A stretch of DNA of 64,000 nucleotides from Bacteroidota bacterium (GCA_018266055.1 JAFDYT010000010.1:1-64000); one strand, 5' to 3'; positions 1 to 8,443 are shown, counted from the first letter of the stretch. Notes: a model not told the origin generated them from the letters alone. Program-made: numbers and translations.

Positions 1-352
1 ACCCGTTATAATTATCTCACCACCTGTTATCATTATCTCACCCCCTGTTATAATTATCTCACCCCCCGTTATAATTATCTCACTACCCGATATAATTATC
101 TCACTACCCAATATAATTATCTCACCACCCATTATAATTATCTCACTACCCGTGATAATTATCTCACCACCCGTTATAATTATCTCACTACCCCTTATAA
201 TTATCTCACTACCCGTTATAATTATCTCACTACCCGTTATAATTATCTCACTACCCAATATAATTATCTCACCACCCATTATAATTATCTCACTACCCGT
301 GATAATTATCTCACTACCCCTTATAATTATCTCACCACCCGTTATAATTATA
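1..352. repeat. 21-bp tandem repeat array
   Basis: About 16-17 head-to-tail copies of a 21-bp unit close to CCCGTTATAATTATCTCACTA. The core ATAATTAT is self-complementary and nearly invariant, while the three or four bases around CCCGTT vary (CCCAAT, CCCATT, CCCGTG, CCCCTT). A block of variants starting at 106 recurs in the same order at 253, exactly 147 bp (seven units) later, so part of the array was duplicated as a block. The array runs off the left edge of the window, so its full length is unknown. Because 21 is a multiple of three it stays open in frame, but nothing suggests it is translated. Confidence 0.95.
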
Positions 353-694
353 ATAGCGTCAACGTTGATTTTAACAGCGTGCGCGGTGGTGATTTCGCAC
401 CTTACCCTAATCATCCCACCCCCGGCGATGATTATCTCAGCCTCAGATTTGATTTTGGTCAACGGAATGAGACCGATCGACTGCCCGTCGCGGTAGCGCA
501 ACACTCCAGTTGTTTACTTCAACGAGAATGCGCTACGCGCATCGCCCGACCTCCACCTATATATATAGAGTGATCGCAGCGACACTCAATTCATGCCTAA
601 GTGTATGACTACGCTGCAAACTAGAACTAGAACAAGAACCAGAACTCGAAACAAGTAAGAAAATAAATTTTTAAACCTTTTAATCATTACAATT
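353..694. other. Gene-free stretch with GAAC hexamer repeat
   Basis: No convincing gene. At about 621-652 there is a run with GAAC recurring every six bases (TAGAAC, TAGAAC, AAGAAC, CAGAAC), just ahead of the fibronectin-III gene. No clear promoter of the TAnnTTTG type was found before that gene. Open frames here are short and lack a recognisable product. Confidence 0.5.
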
Positions 695-1297
695 ATGAGA
701 TATTTTGTTAAAGTGGCTATTGCCGCATTAAATGTGTTAGCGAAAATCGCTAAGCTTCGTAAGATCATTACCATGATGACGGGTAATGCATACTTCACCT
801 CCCCTAACCCTTCGATGACTGTGTGCGCCACAGGGGCCAACCAACTGGAGGCCGCCTACCTGAAGGCGCAAGACGGTACGAAAGGAGACCGGGCGGCGCT
901 CCGCCAGAAGGAGATTGAAGTGGACATCCTGTTCAAAGAGCTGGCCGCGTATGTGGAAGCGGTGGCCAACGCCAGCCAGTTTAACGCCGAACAGATTATC
1001 CTGAGCTCGGGCTTTGAGTTAAAAAGTCCGCGTAAGCAGGAGAACGTGGAGATAAGCGCTGAACCTACGGGCGTGCCGGGTGAAGTAAAAATCAAACGCA
1101 AGGCTGTACCAGGTGCCGCGTATGAATACCAGATTTCGCTGGATATGATCACGTGGAACACGATCGAATTGAGTACACGGAGCCGCTTCACCAAGCGCGA
1201 CCTGACGCGGAACACGCTTTATCATGTGCGTACGCGCGTGATCGATGCGAACGGCCCGGGCGAATGGAGTGAAGTGGTGAGTGTGTATGTGATGTAA
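695..1297 (+). CDS. Fibronectin type III domain protein
   Basis: A 200-aa protein. Residues ~1-35 are hydrophobic and basic but do not form a clean signal peptide. Residues ~50-95 look helical and rich in Ala, Glu and Lys. Residues ~110-200 have the fibronectin-III pattern: a Pro-Gly turn, YEYQISLD for the central strand, then T-x-Y-x-V-R-x-R and WSEVVSVYV at the end. FN3 domains are binding or spacer modules, so a structural or adhesion role is plausible, but no partner is indicated. The gene is isolated: the repeat array lies upstream, and a strong intrinsic terminator follows 20 bases after the stop. The GC content looks higher than in the AT-rich flanks. Confidence 0.75.
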   Translation: MRYFVKVAIAALNVLAKIAKLRKIITMMTGNAYFTSPNPSMTVCATGANQLEAAYLKAQDGTKGDRAALRQKEIEVDILFKELAAYVEAVANASQFNAEQIILSSGFELKSPRKQENVEISAEPTGVPGEVKIKRKAVPGAAYEYQISLDMITWNTIELSTRSRFTKRDLTRNTLYHVRTRVIDANGPGEWSEVVSVYVM

Positions 1298-1317
1298 TAA
1301 GGTGTTAGGGTTTACTG

Positions 1318-1350
1318 AAAAAAGTTCTCCGGAAACGGGGAGCTTTTTTT
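1318..1350 (+). terminator. Intrinsic terminator after FN3 gene
   Basis: Arms AAAAAAGTTCTCCG and CGGGGAGCTTTTTT pair around a GAAA loop with only two G-U wobbles, followed by a T-run. It starts 20 bases after the stop of the FN3 gene. The A-tract on the other side means it could also act on the minus strand. Confidence 0.85.
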
Positions 1351-1492
1351 ATTGTCTATGATCTAACCGCGAAGAATGCAATAAAAATTAACCGCAAAGA
1401 ACGCAAAGGAGCGCCGAGGGGAAATCGGTTAGGCTAAACTCTCTGCGAACCTCAGCGACCTCTGCGGTTAAATGCACTCAGAATACAGTGTC

Positions 1493-1590
1493 ACCCGAAC
1501 GGGATGCCGGATCGCACACTTGCCTCGCGCCGGCTGTCCGGCATGACGACTAATTTGGAAGATGAGATTTTATAATAGTGCTGATGTAGA
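1493..1590. repeat. Dispersed hairpin (REP-like) element, copy 1
   Basis: The segment beginning CACCCGAACGGGATGCCGGA contains arms ATGCCGGA and TCCGGCAT that can fold on each other. It recurs at 10431-10530 with the same hairpin (TCTGGCAT in the second copy) and the same downstream text GATGAGNTTT-ATAATAnTGCTGATG. It is intergenic at both sites. The pattern suggests a non-coding interspersed repeat rather than a gene part. Confidence 0.75.
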
Positions 1591-1739
1591 AGCTGAGCAC
1601 TCACCAATACCTGTCATACCGGACGGGTGTGCGCAGTGGAATGCGCGAGATCCGGTATCTCGTATAAGGAGGATGAAATTTGTTTTGCACAGAGAACAGT
1701 AGTGCTTAGCATCAAAATTCACCGCTCTTTACTACTCTT

Positions 1740-1769
1740 GTTCTTTTTTGTCTTGATACAAAAAAGAAC
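1740..1769. terminator. Bidirectional terminator-like hairpin in repeat copy 1
   Basis: A perfect 12-bp stem GTTCTTTTTTGT / ACAAAAAAGAAC around a CTTGAT loop. T-rich and A-rich arms make it look like a two-way terminator, but no gene ends beside it. It may simply be part of the repeat. Confidence 0.4.
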
Positions 1770-2585
1770 GAAAAAAGATCAAGGAAAAAAAATGCTCCTC
1801 ACGCACATGCCATCGCACGCCCGCTTTTTTTCCGGGCCAACGCGCCGTTTCCTTCGAATGAAGTTTGGAGTGGAGTTGAAGTGCATGATGCCTCTGCCTT
1901 TGTTATCTCTTTCCCAGCGGAGTCTCGCCTCGGACTCCGTGTAAAGCCAACACTTGGGCAAAGGTTTCATAATCGTGCTTCGTAGAGGCGACTCATCATC
2001 AAACCTGTCACACCGGACGGGTGCGAGAAAAAGCGCGAGATCCAGTGTCTCGTTTAGAGATGATGAAGTTTGTTTTCACAGAGACAATGAGTGCATAGCA
2101 TCAACAGTCTATGCTCTTCTTTATTCTTGTCCTTTTTTGTCTTGATACAAAAAAGAACGAAAAAAGATCAATCCCGATAGCTATAGGAAAAAAAATGCTC
2201 CTCACACACGTGCCATCGCACGCCCGCTTTTTTTCCGGGCCGATGCGCCATCTCCTTCGAATGAGTTTGGAGTGGAGTTGAAGTGCATGATGCCTCTGCC
2301 TTTGTTATCTCTTTCCCAGCGGAGTCTCGCCTCGGACTCCGCGTAAAGGCAACACGTGGGCAAAGGTTTCATAATAGTGCTTCGTAGAGGCGACTCATCA
2401 TCAAACCTGTCACACCGGACGGGTGTGCGAAGGAATGCGCGTGATCCGGTGTCTCGTATAAGGAGGATGAAGTTTGTTTTGCACAGAGAACAGTAGTGCT
2501 TAGCATCAAAATTCACCGCTCTTTACCACTCTTGTTCTTTTTTGTCTTGATACAAAAAAGAACGAAAAAAGATCAATCCCGATAG

Positions 2586-2603
2586 TCCCGATAGCTATCG
2601 GGA
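2586..2603. repeat. 18-bp perfect palindrome
   Basis: TCCCGATAGCTATCGGGA is fully self-complementary, with extra CCCGATAG / GATCGGGA words on both sides. It lies in repeat copy 3. A degenerate version, ATCCCGATAGCTATAGG, is in copy 2 near 2170. It could form a hairpin or act as a recombination or insertion remnant. No regulator is implied. Confidence 0.7.
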
Positions 2604-2814
2604 TCGGGAAGAAAGATGCTCCTACCGCACCTTCCATCCCACCCCCGCCTTTCTGTCTAGCCGACGCACTGGTTGTGCTGAATAAAGAATAAAGTACACC
2701 TGAAGTGTGCTATGCCTTTGCCTTTACTATCTCTGCGGTTCTTTGCGAACTCTGCGGTTGAATCAGTTATTGGTTATCTAGTTGTAGCTCGATTAACGAT
2801 TAACTACTACGTCT

Positions 2815-3825
2815 TTATTTCCACGTAAAGTTCTTCACTTCCCAACGGGAGCTCGCCGCTTTGGTATTCAGGCTCTCACTTACTCCTTGTATGTCTTTCA
2901 AATCTGATGTCCCACCTACTTTTTCGACCGCATCCAATTTCTTCATTCCGTTTTCTACTTTGATTTTCTTCACACCCGACCATGTAAAGTTCAGTCCACT
3001 TACTTTCTCCACCAAATCAACATCCACCTGAAACACGTCGTTGTGGGCGAAATCCATAAAGGGGATTTCTGCTTCCAGGGCTCGGAACTTTTCTACTGTA
3101 GGTTCAACAATCAGCTTCAACTCACGAAGGCGTTTGAGCTGGCTCATTACGAAAGCAGTGCTCCGTAACTTTTTCTCAAATTCAAAAACTACTACTTTAA
3201 AAAAATATTTGGCTAACTGAAAAGAAGCATCCTTCACATATTCCGGATCATTATTGGCAAGGACAGGGCCGGTAAAAATGTGTGCTTTTTTGTTTGTCAC
3301 CTGTTCAGCTTCGCTAATAAAATATTGTTCAAGCCCGCGCCACAGTCCGGCATTCAGCCGCTTGACTTGCGGACAGCTATTGGTGTAAAAGAAAGTACGG
3401 TAAGATTGAAGCTGGGCTTTATCACCCCAGGCCATTTCATCGTGTGCGGCCATGTGCCCGATTTCAAAATCCTTTTCAGAACCCGCAATGAGGTCGTAGA
3501 ATTTTTTATTTAACTGATCCTTATCGTTCACGCGCGGATCAGGTCGAAAGGTTCCACGCTTCGCATTCCTGTTGTCGCCTTCAATATTATAGGCAGACAC
3601 AAAAGGCATTTTACGTTTGGTATTATAAAGCACCGACAGGTAAGAGTACTTTAACACTCCGGCAGAGTTTCCCTCTACCTTCGGGAGGGCTTGCTTTAGT
3701 TTGCTGTTCAATATCGTATCGAGTGTAATTTTGTTGGCGGCAGATTTAGAGGCCCAACTGGCTTGATAGCCGTTGGCTTTTTTTAACTCGTCTTTATCAA
3801 ATGCAATTTTCTTAATGTCGCTCAT
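2815..3825 (-). CDS. DNA/RNA non-specific endonuclease (NUC family)
   Basis: A 336-aa protein with the betabetaalpha-metal NUC fold. Visible family marks, in order: SYLSVLYNTKRKMPFVSAYN (residues 61-80), a DPR (96-98), the active-site block FEIGHMA with His124 as the likely general base, MAWG (131-134), the metal-binding Asn149 in TNSCPQ, and W162/E166 in the WRGLEQ helix. The usual DRGH reads EIGH here, so the Arg is replaced by Ile; activity is likely but unproven. There is no signal peptide, so the enzyme is either cytoplasmic or exported by another route. It is the last gene of a minus-strand group, 30 bases after the coiled-coil membrane protein. Nothing resembling an immunity gene is recognised beside it. 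Confidence 0.85.
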   Translation of the reverse strand: MSDIKKIAFDKDELKKANGYQASWASKSAANKITLDTILNSKLKQALPKVEGNSAGVLKYSYLSVLYNTKRKMPFVSAYNIEGDNRNAKRGTFRPDPRVNDKDQLNKKFYDLIAGSEKDFEIGHMAAHDEMAWGDKAQLQSYRTFFYTNSCPQVKRLNAGLWRGLEQYFISEAEQVTNKKAHIFTGPVLANNDPEYVKDASFQLAKYFFKVVVFEFEKKLRSTAFVMSQLKRLRELKLIVEPTVEKFRALEAEIPFMDFAHNDVFQVDVDLVEKVSGLNFTWSGVKKIKVENGMKKLDAVEKVGGTSDLKDIQGVSESLNTKAASSRWEVKNFTWK

Positions 3826-3855
3826 AGTAAAGGTGTTTAGTAGAAGTTCGGATTA

Positions 3856-5022
3856 TCACTTTGGGAATTTACGTAAATCATTGTATAGATGATCTATAAA
3901 ATCAAGCCAAAACCTATTTGAATCATCCTGAGGTTCTCCAAAATCAAAAACAGGTGGCGCTAAGTACAATCCATTACTATTTTTATAATCAACGGCCCAC
4001 AGGCCTATCAATCTTTTCAGTTTTTTTTTCTCATAGTCTTCGCGAATCTGACCGTTTCTAATGGTTTCATACAATGTACCCGTACGGGTTTTTATTCTGG
4101 CATAAATACCAAGATGTTTCATTGTACTAAACTCTCCACGAGTAAAAAGAATTTCAGATGACAAAGCGCCGAAATAAAGAGTGAGCCTTGTAGGGCACTT
4201 GTTACTCTTTGTCCATTGAGGATAAGGTTCGCAGTCAGAGAAACTAAGAATTGGTGAACAGCATGACCAATAATTATATGTCATAGCAATAATATCATTC
4301 TCATTTTCTTTATTCAAGGCCATTTCTTTATCCAGACGCTTAATACCCTGAAGTGTAAAGTCGTCATCTTTAAAGGTTAGTTCCCCTGAAAAATAAAAGT
4401 AGTCACCAAGGTTTTGCCTGTTTAAAGTGTCCTTTGAGCTATTTAACTTTTCATTCCGCACTACTAATACTTCTATTTGCGCTCCTGTCAAATCCTCGAG
4501 TGTAGATTCATTGGTCGCCCCGATGTCATCAACTACCAAGGTAAGTACTGGGCTATATTCCGTGCGCGGTGTTTTCAAGATGTTAAAAACAAAAGACTCC
4601 TTGTGCACAGAGTCGTTTTTAACCTTTATATCCTGATAAATCTGATTTAGCGTCTTTATTGTTCTATCACTCGATTCCTTGATGTTGTGTCCGGAATTTG
4701 CAATCGCTTTGTCCAATATAGATAATGAATCTGCTACGCTCTTCAATTTACTGATCTGAATAAGGTCTAGCCCCAAGTCTTTTAAAGCAACGGATTTAGC
4801 CTTACCTACTTCTTGCTTTAATTTTCCAATTTCTTTATCAGAATTCTCCTTTTCGACCTGACTATTTCTAAACCCGAAAATTCCCACAATCAGGCTAAAT
4901 AATATCAGCGTTAGCATTATGATTATTTTAAGGCGATCAGAAAACCATTTGGTCACGGGGATCACCTCCACAATTGCGGCAAGCGCAGTTAGAATCAATG
5001 AGAGCAAACTTAACCCGATCAT
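3856..5022 (-). CDS. Two-helix membrane protein with coiled coil
   Basis: A 388-aa protein of unknown family. Two N-terminal membrane segments (residues ~1-21 and ~32-51) are joined by a short WFSDR-type loop. A Lys/Glu-rich region (~55-145) likely forms a coiled coil, and a soluble domain of about 240 residues follows. That domain contains a Cys-rich patch (SCCSPILSFSDCEPYP, around residue 255). It lies just upstream of the nuclease gene (30-base gap) and 94 bases downstream of the barrel-like gene. A membrane-anchored scaffold or sensor is possible; no function can be read from the sequence. Confidence 0.7.
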   Translation of the reverse strand: MIGLSLLSLILTALAAIVEVIPVTKWFSDRLKIIIMLTLILFSLIVGIFGFRNSQVEKENSDKEIGKLKQEVGKAKSVALKDLGLDLIQISKLKSVADSLSILDKAIANSGHNIKESSDRTIKTLNQIYQDIKVKNDSVHKESFVFNILKTPRTEYSPVLTLVVDDIGATNESTLEDLTGAQIEVLVVRNEKLNSSKDTLNRQNLGDYFYFSGELTFKDDDFTLQGIKRLDKEMALNKENENDIIAMTYNYWSCCSPILSFSDCEPYPQWTKSNKCPTRLTLYFGALSSEILFTRGEFSTMKHLGIYARIKTRTGTLYETIRNGQIREDYEKKKLKRLIGLWAVDYKNSNGLYLAPPVFDFGEPQDDSNRFWLDFIDHLYNDLRKFPK

Positions 5023-5116
5023 AACGCTTAAGGGAACTTAGGATGAAGATCAAAATCAAAGGGGACCTAAGATCTATTTACTATTAATAGCTGATTAGTA
5101 GGGATAGATAATCCAG

Positions 5117-6175
5117 TTAGTTTGTGTCTGACAACGACAATGAATACTGTATGAAAGGCCCTAGCCCAACCTGAGTTTTATTCACTGAATCATATCTCTT
5201 AATAGGCACTCCAAGGCGAAACTGATTTTTTGGCGATATCTTAAAATCAAGATAAGGTGTAATCACATGCTGATAGGCAATACCATTTTCAAAATATTTT
5301 GAGTCTCCATTCGCCTTTTGATATTCGTAAGAGCATCCTATCACTATAGAAGGAATAAAGAAAGATTTCAGGTAGTCATCGTCATTTTTAAGTTCGTCGC
5401 CATCTTTCAGGCAGATAGCCCGCCAGGAAATACCAACGTTGTAGCCAATGTAATCGATCATCTTCTGATCCTCAACAGCGGACTGACGTTTTTTAATGTA
5501 GGCGGCACCAAGGCTTACGCCAAAATCCTTGTTAAATCCGTAGTTAAAGTCAGCACTAAAATTATGAGATTTTACTGAATACTTATTGGATACCAGACTG
5601 TCAGAATTTTTAACAGGATCGCCACCTATTAACTCAAACAGTGAAATATTATAACCAATCAAAAACGAAACGGATTTTTTTGCCATTGCCTCCATGTAAG
5701 GAATCTGGATCCACGCCAGTTGCTTTGCATACACTTTCAATCTCTCGGCATAGTCCACGTCAGACTCAGCCGCACCCTGTACAGGCTTAGACGGAATATT
5801 ATTGGGGATCTTTTCATTGAATATTTTTTTCACATGCCCCAAAGTATTAAACGGATTGGTATTGTCAAGTCCAAAAGCAATTCCGAAGGTAGAGATGCCA
5901 TCTTTTTGAGTAAAGTTCAGCCTGGTATCATTAAGAAGGTTAGATTTTTTCATTAGCTTAAGCGGAGAGAACGTTATTTTTTGAAGGCTCTGATCCTTCG
6001 AATATTTAAGATTTGCTGAGAGCAAATCCATATTGCCAAAGCTGATATCATTAAAGAGTTCTGGCTTAGCATGACTCGTTGAAATACTACCAAAGAACAT
6101 CCTTTTGTTCTGGGCATTTGTCCATGATACTGCATGAACAAATAAAAAAAGACTTATAGTAAATTGTATTTTCAT
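5117..6175 (-). CDS. Secreted barrel-like outer-membrane protein
   Basis: A 352-aa protein. A signal peptide ending near VSWTNAQ (residue ~22) leads to alternating hydrophobic/polar strands with aromatic ends typical of outer-membrane barrels (FNYGFNKDFGVSLGAAYIKK, then TPYLDFKISPKNQFRLGVPI). The last residues (FIQYSLSLSDTN) do not end in the usual aromatic. I cannot name a family. It begins 5 bases after the stop of the 137-aa gene, so the two are probably co-transcribed. Confidence 0.7.
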   Translation of the reverse strand: MKIQFTISLFLFVHAVSWTNAQNKRMFFGSISTSHAKPELFNDISFGNMDLLSANLKYSKDQSLQKITFSPLKLMKKSNLLNDTRLNFTQKDGISTFGIAFGLDNTNPFNTLGHVKKIFNEKIPNNIPSKPVQGAAESDVDYAERLKVYAKQLAWIQIPYMEAMAKKSVSFLIGYNISLFELIGGDPVKNSDSLVSNKYSVKSHNFSADFNYGFNKDFGVSLGAAYIKKRQSAVEDQKMIDYIGYNVGISWRAICLKDGDELKNDDDYLKSFFIPSIVIGCSYEYQKANGDSKYFENGIAYQHVITPYLDFKISPKNQFRLGVPIKRYDSVNKTQVGLGPFIQYSLSLSDTN

Positions 6176-6180
6176 AGGGG

Positions 6181-6594
6181 TTACTTAACAGTTACAGTGA
6201 GGTTATCTTCCCAGTCCACAAATGAGTCTAAACTTTTACTATCGTTTTCCGGGCTACGTCCAATGACCTGAATTGGATTTGTTTGAGGAATAGTGACAAG
6301 CGCCTGGGGGATGTCTGAAAATGGTTTGACACCAAAAGAAATCTTTATGCTATCTCCTGGATTAAAACTTCCCAGCAGAATTGAAATATCTCCATCGGTA
6401 TCTTTAATAGCTTGACCATTTAAGCCGTCTTTGGTCGTGCTTCCAACCTTATAATGAAGTTGGTAAAGTAATAGTGGAGCGTCTTTCGTCCATTTGAGAA
6501 CAAAATAAACTTGTCGCTGCCCAAGTGTCGAAACAATCTTGTCTTCCAGCAGTTTGTCAGTAACTTTAATTTTTTGAAATAATTTTAGTCTCAT
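6181..6594 (-). CDS. Small hypothetical protein, beta-rich
   Basis: A 137-aa protein without signal peptide or membrane segment. Predicted strands (RQVYFVLKW, LLLYQLHYKVG, DSIKISFGV, LTVTVK) suggest a small beta-sandwich. It is the first gene of a unit with the barrel-like gene. The upstream 382-base gap holds a dispersed element also found before two neighbouring units, plus a short palindrome shared with the lipoprotein gene. No family is recognised. Confidence 0.65.
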   Translation of the reverse strand: MRLKLFQKIKVTDKLLEDKIVSTLGQRQVYFVLKWTKDAPLLLYQLHYKVGSTTKDGLNGQAIKDTDGDISILLGSFNPGDSIKISFGVKPFSDIPQALVTIPQTNPIQVIGRSPENDSKSLDSFVDWEDNLTVTVK

Positions 6595-6645
6595 AATTAT
6601 TATATTAAATTTTAAGCAAAATACACCCCGCTGTGTGCTACATCA

Positions 6646-6661
6646 ACAGGGAAAACCCTGT
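6646..6661 (-). promoter_or_regulatory. Palindrome shared with lipoprotein-gene upstream region
   Basis: On the minus strand it reads ACAGGGTTTTCCCTGT, 52 bases before the ATG at 6594. A closely similar site, CAGGGTTTACCCT, lies 67 bases before the ATG at 10114. Perfect arms around a 4-base centre in the leader of two units suggest an operator or leader hairpin. Confidence 0.45.
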
Positions 6662-6734
6662 TTCGCACAGGTGTTTTTCCCCTTTTTTCTCACTCCAATA
6701 GTTTAGTCCTGGTCGCTAGACTCTGGTTTAAGTC

Positions 6735-6900
6735 TATTGTCTTGTCCTGTTATTAATGTACCATAAGGTAACCCCCTATAGTACCGGCAACTAGCAAATG
6801 GCGGCTTTGACTTAGAATCTGGTAGATTTTGGCAAGAAATTGGTGACTCGCAGGGAATTGGCAAGTAGCCTGTATTAGAAGTATAATAAGTCTTCTAACC
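6735..6900 (-). repeat. Dispersed upstream element, copy A
   Basis: Shares near-identical text with 10215-10430 and 11862-11960. The best conserved core includes CCGGCAACTAGCAAATGGCG and GGCTTTGACTTAGAATCTGG. Copies A and B also share a CC(A/T)-rich inverted repeat (GTACCATA ... TATrGTAC). All three copies lie 5' of minus-strand transcription units in the same orientation. Confidence 0.85.
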
Positions 6901-6976
6901 TTTTCTCAAATCAAACGAAGACACAGCCATCGTGGAATTGCATCTAAAATGCTTTAGTTGAAGTTGCTCTGATTCT

Positions 6977-8443
6977 TTATTTAAACAATTTACCAATACC
7001 CGTTACCAGTCTTTGAAATGCCCTGTTGTTTATTCCAAAACTGAAATAAGGATCAGGTGAATTGGCCGAAAGAGTTCCAAAATTAGCACCTACACCTATG
7101 CTTGCATAGGCATTAAAGTCATAACTAAAGAGTAAGGCCAAAATCTTGGCGTCTTTTGAAAATAATTGAGGTGTAAACGCAAAGGCTACCCCAAGTCTCT
7201 CAATAGAGGGTTTATACGAATCATTACTTGTGATTACTTGATTACCGAAAGTCACTCCGGCTTCAAAAACTATGGGAACATCTTGTTTATATGGACCTTC
7301 TAAATTGTTACCTACTACCGGAAACGGTATATAGCGAATTCGGAATATGCTTAATCTTTCAGCAGGATCAAGAGCCACTAATGTGCGATTAACACTCCTG
7401 TAGTTGCGGTATAGTATTCGAGCATTTTTATAATTATTATCGAACAAAATATCGGATTTCTGAATCCCAGATCCAGAAAATGCTTTGTCACTCAATGCCT
7501 TGATTAAATTTCTTTTCAGGGAGTCAATCAGATATTCTTTGCTCGTTATATACTTCGCCAAGTCTTCTTGATTCTTGTTTGAGAAAAAAATAGTGGTCTT
7601 TTGATTCTCAATATGATTTAAAACCTTATCCCTAAATTGATAACCGACAGACAAATATTGATCTTGAATCTTAGACGTATAATTAACCCAATCAACTACT
7701 TCTTTAAGTGGTTCCTTTAGCTCACCATATTGATCTACTTGCATTTTTATCAACTTTCCAAGCTCAGATAATTGCTTTTGTGAGCGTGCCAGTGCTGTAT
7801 CAGACTTTAAGTTTACTTTGCGTTTAGAAATACTATCAATCTTGGAATATATCTTTTTACTCATGGAAAGGTATAAATCAAATTGTTGCTGTACTGACCG
7901 ATCCATTTGAAAATCATCAATGTAGCTTGCCGCTATGTTGAGCAATGCAATCCTGCGAGTCGATTCATCGAACTCATTGCTGAATTTCTTGAATAGGGAA
8001 TCGAACGACTTTAGACTTGCTAAAAGGCTATTGTTTTGCTTCGCAATTTTTGAATCCCTTTCAACAATAGACTTCTTGTAACTCTCAATCTCTTTTTTAA
8101 CATCGATATTATACCGTATGCCAGTTTCTACTTCGTATCGTTGAATAGCATCACCCAAATCAAAATCCGGAAGTTTCACTTCCCAATACAACCCATCTTG
8201 CAACGGGGTTGCTGGCTTTATAAATATCTGATTCCCGTAGTAAATGGTTATGGTAACTGAATACGTAGAGTCGCGCAGAGCGAAGACGGGGTAAAATCGC
8301 AATAGATTTCGTTTGTTGATTAATGGCTGACCATCAATGGAATTAGTGACTGCGTAATAACTAAGAACGTTTGCGTCTTTATTCTTCTGACCCAAGGAAA
8401 ATAAAGGAAGACAAACTGTCACAAATAAGAGGAAAATCTTCAT
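6977..8443 (-). CDS. Secreted coiled-coil protein with C-terminal barrel-like region
   Basis: A 488-aa protein. The signal peptide is MKIFLLFVTVCLPLFSLGQ (cleavage near residue 19). Residues ~20-105 are beta-rich, and ~115-335 are strongly helical and charged with likely coiled coils. Residues ~380-488 have membrane-strand-like segments ending ...FQRLVTGIGKLFK. The gene overlaps the preceding 435-aa gene by 4 bases (ATGA), so translation is probably coupled. The architecture (signal, coiled coil, small barrel) is shared with that neighbour, suggesting a paired envelope complex. Family unknown. Confidence 0.7.
   Translation of the reverse strand: MKIFLLFVTVCLPLFSLGQKNKDANVLSYYAVTNSIDGQPLINKRNLLRFYPVFALRDSTYSVTITIYYGNQIFIKPATPLQDGLYWEVKLPDFDLGDAIQRYEVETGIRYNIDVKKEIESYKKSIVERDSKIAKQNNSLLASLKSFDSLFKKFSNEFDESTRRIALLNIAASYIDDFQMDRSVQQQFDLYLSMSKKIYSKIDSISKRKVNLKSDTALARSQKQLSELGKLIKMQVDQYGELKEPLKEVVDWVNYTSKIQDQYLSVGYQFRDKVLNHIENQKTTIFFSNKNQEDLAKYITSKEYLIDSLKRNLIKALSDKAFSGSGIQKSDILFDNNYKNARILYRNYRSVNRTLVALDPAERLSIFRIRYIPFPVVGNNLEGPYKQDVPIVFEAGVTFGNQVITSNDSYKPSIERLGVAFAFTPQLFSKDAKILALLFSYDFNAYASIGVGANFGTLSANSPDPYFSFGINNRAFQRLVTGIGKLFK

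Larger units (their letters stand above)
1610..2755. repeat. Three ~400-bp direct repeats
   Basis: Copies start at 1610, 2004 and 2406, each at CCTGTCAYACCGGACGGGTG. Copies 1 and 2 are near-complete and highly similar; copy 3 diverges after about 2615. Each copy has an inverted repeat around GTTCTTTTTTGT / ACAAAAAAGAAC (1740-1769 and 2534-2563 perfect; 2129-2158 imperfect). Each complete copy also has a conserved stretch reading AAAGGTTTCATAAT near its end. Copy 3 carries an 18-bp perfect palindrome at 2586-2603, and copy 2 a partial version of it. No open frame is conserved across copies. Confidence 0.9.
1351..2814. other. 1.5-kb gene-free repeat region
   Basis: No gene is supported. The stretch holds fragments of an AACCGCAAAGAACGCAAAG-like dispersed repeat (near 1368, 1391, 1445 and 2730), one copy of a hairpin element shared with 10.4 kb, and three ~400-bp direct repeats (listed separately). 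Short open frames at 1627-1944 and 2202-2516 lie inside the direct repeats. They are not kept in frame between copies, so they are not called as genes. Confidence 0.7.
6595..6976. other. 382-base intergenic region
   Basis: No gene. It contains copy A of the dispersed upstream element (6735-6900) and the palindrome ACAGGGAAAACCCTGT (6646-6661). Both lie 5' of the minus-strand gene 6181-6594. The rest shows no recognisable signal. Confidence 0.6.

Noticed and set aside
1-352. CRISPR array
   Set aside because: The repeats are adjacent 21-bp units without spacers, and no cas genes are in the window.
152-496. 114-aa open frame of repeated IIISLPV units
   Set aside because: It is a by-product of the 21-bp tandem array (a multiple of three). 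No start context, no family, and it fuses the array to unrelated sequence.
586-840. 84-aa minus-strand frame
   Set aside because: It overlaps the start of the FN3 gene on the other strand and contains the translated GAAC repeat (LVLVLVLV).
1627-2516. Short open frames within the ~400-bp direct repeats
   Set aside because: Frames differ between copies and end at unrelated points, as expected for non-coding repeats.
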